From positions 1 to 15,790 of the forward strand of contig JBEKJD010000028.1 of NCBI GenBank assembly GCA_050011415.1: DNA of 15,790 nucleotides, written 5' to 3'. Positions 1 through 6,752 of the stretch are shown one piece after another. The stretch comes from JADFXI01 sp050011415. Lineage in GTDB: Bacteria > Nitrospirota > Thermodesulfovibrionia > Thermodesulfovibrionales > Dissulfurispiraceae. The position numbers were made by a program, and so were the translations under genes. The notes below the pieces were generated by a model. It made no database searches and was not told where the DNA came from. It saw only the letters and a program-made list of their open reading frames with translations. The number at the start of each line of letters is the position of its first letter. Within the stretch, counting starts at the first letter, position 1.

Positions 1-624
1 CGTAAATTTATCGACAAGCTTTTCTTTCTCAGGGATGTCATTACGCACGATCCAAAGGGCAAAAACAAAGGGCAGGCCCGTTTGCCGATACCATATTTCG
101 CCAAGATCGTAAACATAGGGGTAACGCGTTATGGGTGACAGGAGATGGATCGCCTGTTGTCTCAATGCATCGTCGCCGATCAACAGAAAGGCCTCTCCAG
201 CCTGTTCGGGGTTGGGCACTGCATCAACCTTTGCAGATAAGCCGTAAAACTTCCCAAGGACAATCTTAAGCAGGGCAACCGATGTTTCAGACTGTGATGA
301 CGCAAGGACTGCGGCGCCGTCCAGCTCTTCAAGAGGCTTCGTCGTAAAAAATAGAATGCTCCCAACCGGCCCCCTCGAACTGATGGAGTGATTGCTTATT
401 ATACGGTAACGGTCAGGATTTCTCAGATATTCGAGAGATGATGAGGGGCTGATGTCAACTTCGCCTTCCCTGAGCATCCTGTTCAGGAGCGAAGGCACGC
501 CTTCCACAAATGTGTACAAAGAGCAGTCAACCTCGTGTTCGAGGATATAAAAAATCGGGAACAAGTTTGCATACGGGATCCTGCCTATTATCAGCCGTTC
601 GTCCTTAACTTTGATCACCTCCAT
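1..624 (-). CDS. mqnA: Chorismate dehydratase MqnA, 3' end cut by the window edge
   Basis: MqnA converts chorismate to 3-[(1-carboxyvinyl)oxy]benzoate, the first step of the futalosine route to menaquinone, in the cytoplasm. Reading the minus strand gives 208 open codons with no stop before base 1. The translation carries the family's N-terminal signature GRIPYANLFPIFYIL (residues 14-28), then GVPSLLNRML, EVDISPSSSLEYLRNPDRY, the SISSRGPVGSI stretch and SSQSETSVALLKIVLGKFY. The family is usually about 270-290 residues, so the last quarter is missing. The start is uncertain: ATG at 624 is the first well-placed codon (another in-frame ATG lies at 636), but neither has an upstream Shine-Dalgarno, while a perfect GGAGGTGATC sits just inside the gene (613-622). 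It lies downstream of rtcB on the same strand, separated by a palindromic element. The family call is firm; the start is not. Confidence 0.9.
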   Translation of the reverse strand, partial: MEVIKVKDERLIIGRIPYANLFPIFYILEHEVDCSLYTFVEGVPSLLNRMLREGEVDISPSSSLEYLRNPDRYRIISNHSISSRGPVGSILFFTTKPLEELDGAAVLASSQSETSVALLKIVLGKFYGLSAKVDAVPNPEQAGEAFLLIGDDALRQQAIHLLSPITRYPYVYDLGEIWYRQTGLPFVFALWIVRNDIPEKEKLVDKFT

Positions 625-640
625 ATACTGCCACATAACA

Positions 641-765
641 GACGATTGCGTAAAAAGTACATAGGCAAGGCGCGCAAATACTGAGGAATGAGGCGTACCT
701 TTGGGTACGTCGCAGTGACGAAGGATGCAGCGCAACGCAGCATGTGGACTTTTTACGCAATCGTC
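641..765. repeat. Palindromic MITE/REP-like element with 18-bp terminal inverted repeats
   Basis: The 18-mer gacgattgcgtaaaaagt at 641-658 recurs as an exact reverse complement at 748-765. The arms between are imperfectly complementary and meet in a hairpin with stem cgtacc (694-699)/ggtacg (704-709) and a 4-base loop, so the whole 125 bp can fold as one long hairpin. It begins 16 bp upstream of the mqnA ATG at 624 and its other end overlaps the TGA stop of rtcB (764-766). There is no coding capacity. Ends and hairpin suggest a non-autonomous mobile repeat; similar sequences are, from memory only, dispersed in some deltaproteobacterial-type genomes. Confidence 0.75.
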
Positions 766-2209
766 ACCCTTTTATTACGCCCATTGGTCTAAGTCGGGCT
801 ACCTTTCTCGAAATGCCTGCGTTATGGACCACATTCACCACGTCGGATATGTCTTTGTAAGCCTCCGGCATCTCTTCTGCAAGTGTCTCCCTTCCGGATG
901 ATTTCACGATAATACCCCTGTCAGCCAATTCCCTCCAGATGGCGCGTCCCTTTGCCTGTCTGATAGCCTGATGCCTGGACATCATTCTCCCTGCACCGTG
1001 GCAGGTAGATCCAAAGGTCTCGTTCATTGCCTTTTCAGTTCCGAGAAGAACGAACGAAGCCCGCCCCATATCTCCGGGAATGAGAACGGGTTGACCGATA
1101 TTGCGGTATGCAGACGGGAGCTCGGCATGACCCGGAGGAAAGGCCCTTGTGCTCCCTTTTCTGTGCACTGCCAATTTCATCTTCCGCCCGTTCACAGTAT
1201 GCTCTTCCACCTTTGCTATATTATGCGCAACATCATAGATGAGCGCCATGCCAAGATCATGGGGCCCAATAGAAAGCACCGACATAAATGCCTCCCGTGT
1301 CCAGTGCATAAGGCATTGCCTGTTGGCCCATGCATAATTGGCTGCGGCTTTCATCGCAGCCAGATAGTCCTGCGCCTCAGCACTGCCGAAAGGCGCACAG
1401 GCAAGTTCCCTGTCAGGCAGCTCAATGCGATACTTCTGAGCAGCCCGTAACATTACTTCAAGAAAGTCAGTGCAAACCTGATGGCCGAAACCCCGTGATC
1501 CGGTATGTATCATGACCGTTATCTGATCTCTGAAAAGATTCAGGGCCCTTGCAGCCTCTTCATCATATATCATATCAACATACTGGATTTCGAGGAAATG
1601 GTTTCCAGCACCCAGTGTGCCCTGTTGCGCGCTACCCCTGTCATAAGCCTTTTTGCTCACCAGCGATGGGTCAGCCCCTTCAAGGCAGCCGCCTGATTCA
1701 ATCCGTTCCAGATCAGCAATGTCGCCAAAGCCTCTTTCCACCGCCCATCGCGCCCCCTTGAGCAGCAATTTTTCCTCATCAGCAGGTCCCAGCCTGACCT
1801 TCCCTTTTGAGCCCACACCCGCGGGAATTTCCCTGTAAAGAACATCTACCAGTTCTTTTATCCGTGGCAGCATATGCTCTCTGTCAAGATTGCTTCTTAA
1901 AAGCCTCACTCCACAGTTTATATCGTATCCGACGCCGCCGGGAGAAATAACGCCATCCTGAATATCAAATGCGGCAACACCCCCTATAGGGAATCCATAG
2001 CCGGTATGCACGTCCGGCATTGCCAGGGAAGCTCCGACAATACCCGGCAGCGAAGCAACATTCGCAACCTGGTCCACGGAGCCCTGTTCCAGCACTGCCT
2101 CAAGGGCGCTGTCGACATAGATGATACCGCGTGTCCTCATGCCGGGTTTGTAATCGCGCGGCACTTCAATCCTGTTTTCATCCAGCCTTTTGAGCTTTTC
2201 ATGCAGCAT
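764..2209 (-). CDS. rtcB: tRNA-splicing/RNA-repair ligase RtcB
   Basis: RtcB joins RNA 3'-phosphate or 2',3'-cyclic phosphate ends to 5'-OH ends, using GTP and Mn2+ through a histidine-GMP intermediate. At 481 residues it is full length. The metal ligands expected from the archaeal enzyme are visible: D96 and C99 in GYDINCGVRLL, H204 in GAGNHFLEIQ, H235 in IHTGSRGFGHQV and H329 in DVAHN. The guanylated histidine is H404 in STCHGAGRMMSR. The HRKGSTRAFPPG and IPGDMGRASFVLLGT blocks and the C-terminal GVIKG ending are also present. The ATG at 2209 follows a GGTGG ribosome site, 11 bp after the archease stop, so the two are probably co-transcribed. The stop codon lies in the outer end of the palindromic element at 641-765. 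In bacteria the role is RNA repair rather than obligatory tRNA splicing. Confidence 0.97.
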   Translation of the reverse strand: MLHEKLKRLDENRIEVPRDYKPGMRTRGIIYVDSALEAVLEQGSVDQVANVASLPGIVGASLAMPDVHTGYGFPIGGVAAFDIQDGVISPGGVGYDINCGVRLLRSNLDREHMLPRIKELVDVLYREIPAGVGSKGKVRLGPADEEKLLLKGARWAVERGFGDIADLERIESGGCLEGADPSLVSKKAYDRGSAQQGTLGAGNHFLEIQYVDMIYDEEAARALNLFRDQITVMIHTGSRGFGHQVCTDFLEVMLRAAQKYRIELPDRELACAPFGSAEAQDYLAAMKAAANYAWANRQCLMHWTREAFMSVLSIGPHDLGMALIYDVAHNIAKVEEHTVNGRKMKLAVHRKGSTRAFPPGHAELPSAYRNIGQPVLIPGDMGRASFVLLGTEKAMNETFGSTCHGAGRMMSRHQAIRQAKGRAIWRELADRGIIVKSSGRETLAEEMPEAYKDISDVVNVVHNAGISRKVARLRPMGVIKG

Positions 2210-2220
2210 GCAAAACCACC

Positions 2221-2634
2221 CTAAATATCAAAAACAACTTCAACCTCCCACACTCCGCCCACCTGTTTTATTTTTATATTATGATACGTGGCAGCCTTGA
2301 TAAGCAATCGACGTTCGTGCCTTTCCGGATCAAACTCCCCGCCATGCACCCTGGCAGACATGCTCCCTCCGGAAAGGTCGGTCACTTCAACCCTTCTGCC
2401 GATAAAACCATACGTATCAAAGCGAAATATCAGCTCATTAAGATAGGCGACCAGCAAACCTTCGGAAGAGTCCCCGCTCACCTGAAACGCGATGCTTTCG
2501 CTCTCATCGATCCCGCTGATATCGGTAATCAGGCTATACATCCCGGCGCCGGCATTCTCGTATGCCTCTGGTATGCTCGTCCCATAAGCCCTGATACCGA
2601 CATCCCCCGAAATATCCATTATCTCGAATTGCAT
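2221..2634 (-). CDS. Archease, activator of RtcB
   Basis: Archease lets RtcB turn over repeatedly by promoting its guanylation and broadens nucleotide use. The 137-residue length matches the family. Visible signatures are the N-terminal F-x-x-M-D-x-x-x-D-V-G-I (a variant of the usual DHTADIG, keeping the aspartates but with Ile-Ser-Gly for His-Thr-Ala), LLVAYLNELIFRFD at about 59-72, GGEFDPERH, the IKAATYHNIKI block and the typical final VVFDI. It is the first gene of a minus-strand archease-rtcB pair with an 11-bp gap. No good ribosome site precedes the ATG. A TTGACT in the upstream minus-strand DNA could be a -35 box, but the -10 is poor. The partner gene next door makes the call secure. 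Confidence 0.92.
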   Translation of the reverse strand: MQFEIMDISGDVGIRAYGTSIPEAYENAGAGMYSLITDISGIDESESIAFQVSGDSSEGLLVAYLNELIFRFDTYGFIGRRVEVTDLSGGSMSARVHGGEFDPERHERRLLIKAATYHNIKIKQVGGVWEVEVVFDI

Positions 2635-2693
2635 AATAAAACTTAGCAGAATAAATCAGCGCAGTCAAAGCAGGGGCGCTGAAGCAGGGCAGT

Positions 2694-2721
2694 TTGCAAA
2701 AATTATCCATAACGTTATAAA
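2694..2721 (+). promoter_or_regulatory. Possible sigma70-type promoter with overlapping palindrome
   Basis: TTGCAA (2694-2699) and TATAAA (2716-2721) are 16 bp apart, upstream of the HDOD gene. A perfect 10-bp palindrome, ataacgttat (2709-2718), overlaps the -10 box and could be an operator. AT-rich DNA makes chance matches easy, so this is tentative. Confidence 0.4.
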
Positions 2722-2757
2722 TTTAAATAGAGTTTAGATGGCTCCGAGGTGATACAG

Positions 2758-3615
2758 ATGGACCCAATGAACAACCAGGACATTACGAGTCTCACCGATG
2801 TAGCGAAGCTGGATATCCCGTCACTTCCGATTGTCGCCTTTAAAGTCCTCGAGATTTTGCGTAAAGAATCATCTAACACAGATGATCTGTCAAGTATTAT
2901 TTCTTTTGATCTATCCTTTGCTTCGCGTTTGCTTAAGGCGGCAAATTCTCCTTATTTCAGCAGGGGCGGGGAAGTGAGTTCGATCGATGAGGCTATTTTG
3001 CGCTTAGGGTTTGCGACTGTCAGTGACATTGTTATAATGTCAGCCTTGAAAGATCTCAGAAGGAATGCCGATGAAATAGATACAGGACTTTGGGAACATA
3101 GTACGGCTGTTGCGGTTGCCTGCAAGCTTATGGCTGAACAATTGGGCTATGGCAGCGCAACCGATCATCTTGTTCATGGCTTGCTGCACGACATTGGCAA
3201 GATGGTAATGAATATCAACTTTAAGAAGAAATACGCAAAGGTAATTGACGAAGTGCGGTCTTCAGGCAAGCCCTTTGAGGATGTAGAGTTTGCAGTATTC
3301 GGTTATACTCACAGTGCGATGGGCGACTATACGGCAAGAACGTGGAAACTCCCCGGCGAAATCCGCAGTGCAATCTCATTACACCACAGCATTGCCTCTG
3401 AAATCGCCGACCGCAAGGATATAACTGACGTGTTACTGGTAAAGGCGGCTGATTATATCTGTTCCGAATTGCGAATAGGTATCTACGACAACTTTGATTC
3501 TATCGAGAAAGACCTGGAATTCATAGGATTGACAAATGCATCGAAGATCGATAGTTTAAAGACAAAAGTGGAGGAAGAATATCCTAAATACAAATCCTTC
3601 CTGTTAGGAGAATGA
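2758..3615 (+). CDS. HDOD domain signalling protein
   Basis: HDOD is a degenerate relative of the HD phosphohydrolase fold found in bacterial signalling proteins; enzymatic activity is usually unproven. I chose ATG 2758 (285 residues) because GAGGTGAT at 2746-2753 is an ideally spaced ribosome site; a GTG at 2749 is in frame but lies inside that site. The N-terminal half shows the family pattern: LPSLPIVAFKVLEIL, SFDLSFASRLLKAANSPYF and the SSIDEAILRLGF block. The C-terminal half keeps HD-type metal-ligand candidates: WEHS (H114), HGLLHDIGK (H144, D145), THSAMGDY (H185), LHHS (H209, H210) and AADYI (D232). There is no receiver or output domain; the whole protein is HDOD. The next gene, 64 bp downstream on the same strand, encodes a REC-containing protein, so they probably act in one signalling route. 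The substrate or partner cannot be told from sequence. Confidence 0.88.
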   Translation: MDPMNNQDITSLTDVAKLDIPSLPIVAFKVLEILRKESSNTDDLSSIISFDLSFASRLLKAANSPYFSRGGEVSSIDEAILRLGFATVSDIVIMSALKDLRRNADEIDTGLWEHSTAVAVACKLMAEQLGYGSATDHLVHGLLHDIGKMVMNINFKKKYAKVIDEVRSSGKPFEDVEFAVFGYTHSAMGDYTARTWKLPGEIRSAISLHHSIASEIADRKDITDVLLVKAADYICSELRIGIYDNFDSIEKDLEFIGLTNASKIDSLKTKVEEEYPKYKSFLLGE

Positions 3616-3638
3616 CCGCATGAAAGAGAAAAGGCATA

Positions 3639-3676
3639 AGTGATATTGTTACAAAAATTAGTGTTACAATATCACT
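3639..3676 (+). promoter_or_regulatory. Dyad/hairpin abutting the GTG start of the REC fusion gene
   Basis: agtgatattgt (3639-3649) pairs exactly with acaatatcact (3666-3676). Allowing one mismatch extends the stem to about 15 bp around an 8-base loop (3654-3661). It ends 3 bases before the GTG start at 3680. There is no T-run, so it is not a normal terminator. It could be an operator dyad or an mRNA hairpin limiting initiation. Confidence 0.55.
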
Positions 3677-3679
3677 ACT

Positions 3680-5431
3680 GTGAGTGACCTGCCGAAAAGC
3701 AAAGTTTTAGTGGTCCAGTCCCATCTTGCCAGCAGAAATGTTATCACATACATCCTTAAGCAGAGCGGATTCAAGTCCATCTACTCGGTCTCGAACGGTG
3801 GTGAAGCCCTCAAGCAGCTCAGCAGCGGCGAATACGGTCTAATTATATCCGATTGGCAAATGCCGGTCATGGACGGACTCTCCCTTCTCGGCGAGATCCG
3901 CGAAAACCCTGCACTGAAAGAACTGGTTTTCGTTATGGTTACGGCAGAACGCACCCGTGACAAGGTAATAGAGGCAACGGAGAGAGGGGTCGATGGCTAC
4001 CTTATGAAACCCTTTACCGCCGATGCATTGTGCCGTAAGGTTGTTGCTGCCCTGAAAACCAGACATCCGGAGGCCTATAAAATGGCCGAACAACAGACTG
4101 CTCAGACCCTTGCCATGAAAAACAAGAAAAAGTCGACAAAGACACTTGGCGAAGCCGCGCAAGCAGGAAAAAACTGGTCGATTTCTCTCTCTCATTTGAG
4201 CTTGAAACCGCAGGCCGTTATCAAGGATGACCTTGCGGCAGTCATTAATATCATGTCGCTGCAATCCGCTAATATGAAAGCAGATTCTGATTTTGTCTCG
4301 TTCGGAGAGATGATCGGGAAGGTAGACGCCGGTATTAAGAATGCTGAACAGCAGAACAAGCATGCGACCCTCATTGCCGATGCGGCACATGATGTCAATC
4401 AGGCCCTTGCGGCCCTCGAAAACCTTCCTGGCGGCCCTCTGGAGTCACAGCAGGGATTGGATATAATCAACCACTCTGCTGTTAAGCTCACTGAGATGGT
4501 CGACTCCTTCGACAAGGATGTTGCAGATGTCATGGGAATGCTCAGCGGTATAGAGCATCTGGTACAGCAGGCCCATATTCACGAGATCAATGAGAGCATT
4601 AAGGAGTCATATATCCTTGAGGTGGATCCGGAAGCGGGCGCCGGGGTGAGCAGGGCTGAGCCGCCGGCTGACGCCGGAAAGGTTGCGGAGAGACTTGCAA
4701 GAATACGGACTGAATCCGAGTCGGCACGTGAAGCCCTAACAATGGCGGCAGGCGGTATTACGCAAGTGATTGAACGTATCAAGTCGCCTGGCCCCTCTGC
4801 ACGCTCTTCTCATGAGATGTTTCAACAGTTGAGCTGCAAGATAGACCGCATCATGAACAAACTCGACAGTCAAATAGGACTTACCGAAAAACTTGATACC
4901 GGTGTGAAAGAGGTTGCTGCAGTCAAAACAAAAATCAGCGAACCCGACGAACCGACAGCTACCGGGCCTGCCGTGACAGTTGCCTCTCCGCGGGAAGTTG
5001 TGAAGCCCAAGCATGACGGAAGTCCTGCACATGTGGACGACAAGTCGGCGTTAAAGAAAATTTGGGAATACAGAATCCTTATGATTGACATTATCAAAAA
5101 AGAACATGGCTTCAGCATAAAGGACCTGGAAGGAATGTTGCGTGATAATGAGGGATGCGTTCAGGAACATTTGCCGGGGCACCCGGCTTGCAGTTTCTCG
5201 AAATGGATTGACCATAGTTTAACGCAGAAAGATTATTATGATCCTGCGATGTGCCAGCAGCTAGCGGGTTACAGGGATGATATATATGCCCACGCCGTGA
5301 AGGCTGTTGAACTTTTCAGGAGAGGCAGGAAAGACGAGGCGTCAAAGAATTATCAACAGGTGACCGACCTGTCGCATCTAATCGGGAAAATGCTTACCAA
5401 ACTGCAGGATGACATGCGGAAAAAGTTTTAG
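3680..5431 (+). CDS. REC domain fused to degenerate chemoreceptor hairpin and degenerate CZB domain
   Basis: Residues about 6-125 form a receiver domain with phospho-acceptor D58 (ISDWQMPVMDG), T88 (MVTAE) and K110 (YLMKPF). The usual Asp pair after the first strand is replaced by Q13-S14 (VVQSHL). Residues about 225-365 are helical and align by eye with the MCP hairpin encoded at 14238-15788. I232-Q241 matches MCP I165-Q174; V268-S310 matches V219-A261 without gaps; K334-E345 matches K279-E290. The tip DQTNLLALNAAIEAA has become QQAHIHEINESIKES. Residues 455-583 resemble CZB: the cysteine is kept (C504, CSFSKW), but the three zinc histidines correspond to Y464, R532 and Y536. A Pro/Ala/Thr-rich linker lies at about 420-455. 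No membrane segment, so soluble. Start GTG 3680 has no visible ribosome site; an in-frame stop lies upstream. REC is certain, the rest inferred. Confidence 0.8.
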   Translation: MSDLPKSKVLVVQSHLASRNVITYILKQSGFKSIYSVSNGGEALKQLSSGEYGLIISDWQMPVMDGLSLLGEIRENPALKELVFVMVTAERTRDKVIEATERGVDGYLMKPFTADALCRKVVAALKTRHPEAYKMAEQQTAQTLAMKNKKKSTKTLGEAAQAGKNWSISLSHLSLKPQAVIKDDLAAVINIMSLQSANMKADSDFVSFGEMIGKVDAGIKNAEQQNKHATLIADAAHDVNQALAALENLPGGPLESQQGLDIINHSAVKLTEMVDSFDKDVADVMGMLSGIEHLVQQAHIHEINESIKESYILEVDPEAGAGVSRAEPPADAGKVAERLARIRTESESAREALTMAAGGITQVIERIKSPGPSARSSHEMFQQLSCKIDRIMNKLDSQIGLTEKLDTGVKEVAAVKTKISEPDEPTATGPAVTVASPREVVKPKHDGSPAHVDDKSALKKIWEYRILMIDIIKKEHGFSIKDLEGMLRDNEGCVQEHLPGHPACSFSKWIDHSLTQKDYYDPAMCQQLAGYRDDIYAHAVKAVELFRRGRKDEASKNYQQVTDLSHLIGKMLTKLQDDMRKKF

Positions 5432-5507
5432 TAGAAGTCTCACTCCGTTGAATGTGAGTTGCCTCTCCAGCATAGGGCAAACAGACGCTTTTGCTGAGCG
5501 CAAAGAC

Positions 5508-5584
5508 TGGCGGGGCGGACGGGACTCGAACCCGCGACCTCCTGCGTGACAGGCAGGCGTTCTAACCAGCTGAACTACCGCCCC
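5508..5584 (-). tRNA. tRNA-Asp (GTC anticodon)
   Basis: The minus strand folds as a complete 77-base cloverleaf. The acceptor stem is GGGGCGG/CCGCCCC, discriminator G, with CCA encoded. The anticodon stem is CCTGC/GCAGG with loop CTGTCAC, giving anticodon GTC. The T-arm carries GGTTCGAGTCC. It lies 12 bp downstream of tRNA-Val in the same transcript. Confidence 0.97.
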
Positions 5585-5596
5585 AAAAGGGGTTCA

Positions 5597-5672
5597 TGGT
5601 AGGCGGAACAGGGATCGAACCTGTGACATCAGCCTTGTAAGGGCTGCGCTCTCCCAGCTGAGCTATCCGCCC
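5597..5672 (-). tRNA. tRNA-Val (TAC anticodon)
   Basis: The minus strand gives a 76-base cloverleaf with encoded CCA. The anticodon stem CAGCC/GGCTG encloses loop CTTACAA, so the anticodon is TAC. The D-arm is AGCTCAGCTGGGAGAGC and the T-loop is GGTTCGATCC. The acceptor stem GGGCGGA/TCCGCCT begins with a G1-U72 wobble pair, which is unusual for tRNA-Val. Confidence 0.96.
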
Positions 5673-5682
5673 AAGAATATGT

Positions 5683-5712
5683 ATTAAACTATATGACGCC
5701 ATTGTTTGTCAA
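5683..5712 (-). promoter_or_regulatory. Sigma70-type promoter for the tRNA pair
   Basis: On the minus strand a consensus TTGACA (5707-5712) is followed after 18 bp by TTTAAT (5683-5688), five of six matches to TATAAT. The -10 box ends 10 bp before the mature 5' end of tRNA-Val at 5672, so the transcript would start almost at the tRNA. Confidence 0.75.
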
Positions 5713-5771
5713 TTAAGGGCGAGCCCTATAGTTGCATTCACAGGGTGCGGTCAATTATCATTAATACTGAT

Positions 5772-6752
5772 ATGAATATCAGGGTCTTTTGTTTAGCCAT
5801 CATTCTCATAATTGCATCACTTTCGGCAGCAGGCGCGGAAGGATACGTATATGATGAAGATACTACAGTTGTCGGCACTATCGGGACCTATACGGTCGCG
5901 CACACAAATGAGTCGCTCATAGAGCTGGCCCGCAAATTCGACCTCGGCTACAATGAAATTACCGGTGCGAATCCTGACCTCGATCCCTTTGTGCCCGGTG
6001 AAGGCAAGTCGGTCCTGATACCTTCATCGTGGATACTGCCTGACGTCAAGGTCTATAACGGCATTGTTATCAATCTTTCTGAGTTGAGGCTATACTACTT
6101 CTTCAAGCGCGACGGTAAAACATACGTGCAACCCTTCCCGATCGGCATCGGCAGCGAAGGCACAGACACCCCTTTAGGCTCATTCACGATTATGGAGAAG
6201 ATAGTCCATCCAGCCTGGAATGTGCCCGCATCAATAAGAAAAGAAAAACCCGAACTGCCTCCTGTCGTTCCCCCAGGTCCCGATAACCCCATGGGCTCAC
6301 ATGCCCTGCGTCTTTCCCTGCCGAGCGTTCTCATCCACGGGACCAACCGTCCGTTTGCTATCGGAAGGAAAGCGAGTCATGGGTGTATAAGGCTTTATCC
6401 GGAAGACATACCGCAACTTTTCAGTATGGTGCCTAAGGGTACGCCGGTCTCTATTGTCCGTCAACCGGTAAAGATAGGTGTGAAGGAAGGGAAAGTCTAT
6501 ATAGAAGTGCACAAAGATAAAACGACAAACCCGGAGGCTTGTTTCAAAATTGCGATCGACCTTTTGGTGAAGAGACATCTTCTCGGCCTGGTTAGTTCCG
6601 TTAAATTATTCCAGGCCCTCGGCAACAAGACCGGGTTCCCTGTTAAGATTTCAGAAGATTCTGCTGAAGGCCGGCCTCCCGCAGGGGTTTCCGGTCACAA
6701 GCAACCCCTGCGGGAGAACCTTGAATACAATGACTCATTTCTTTTGCTGTAA
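5772..6752 (+). CDS. Secreted LysM + L,D-transpeptidase (YkuD domain)
   Basis: L,D-transpeptidases make 3-3 peptidoglycan cross-links or attach lipoproteins to the wall, acting in the periplasm. I take ATG 5772 (326 residues) because it directly gives a signal peptide, MNIRVFCLAIILIIASLSAAGA, cleaved about after residue 22. The upstream TTG at 5706 would add a hydrophilic stretch. A LysM-like wall-binding domain follows (about 39-90, YTVAHTNESLIELARKFDL to LIPSSWILP). The YkuD domain spans about 96-229, with the catalytic block HGTNR (H189) and SHGCIRLYPED (H203, C205, R207). The last roughly 95 residues have no recognised domain, and the tail overlaps a 14-bp hairpin and the end of the convergent lipoprotein gene. 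Next to an Lpp-like lipoprotein, it could be the enzyme that anchors it, but that is inference. Confidence 0.93.
   Translation: MNIRVFCLAIILIIASLSAAGAEGYVYDEDTTVVGTIGTYTVAHTNESLIELARKFDLGYNEITGANPDLDPFVPGEGKSVLIPSSWILPDVKVYNGIVINLSELRLYYFFKRDGKTYVQPFPIGIGSEGTDTPLGSFTIMEKIVHPAWNVPASIRKEKPELPPVVPPGPDNPMGSHALRLSLPSVLIHGTNRPFAIGRKASHGCIRLYPEDIPQLFSMVPKGTPVSIVRQPVKIGVKEGKVYIEVHKDKTTNPEACFKIAIDLLVKRHLLGLVSSVKLFQALGNKTGFPVKISEDSAEGRPPAGVSGHKQPLRENLEYNDSFLLL
6676..6716. terminator. Strong 14-bp hairpin between convergent genes
   Basis: ctcccgcaggggtt (6676-6689) pairs perfectly with aacccctgcgggag (6703-6716) around a 13-base loop. It lies inside the 3' end of the transpeptidase gene and 18 bp past the stop of the convergent lipoprotein gene. 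Neither strand has a T-run after the stem, so termination is plausible but not the textbook form. Confidence 0.5.

Noticed and set aside
971..1450. 159-codon open frame on the plus strand opposite rtcB
   Set aside because: It is antisense to a fully conserved RtcB with all catalytic residues and shows no domain-like composition.
5432..5507. Terminator between the REC fusion gene and tRNA-Asp
   Set aside because: Only a 5-bp ctcac/gtgag stem and no T-run on either strand.
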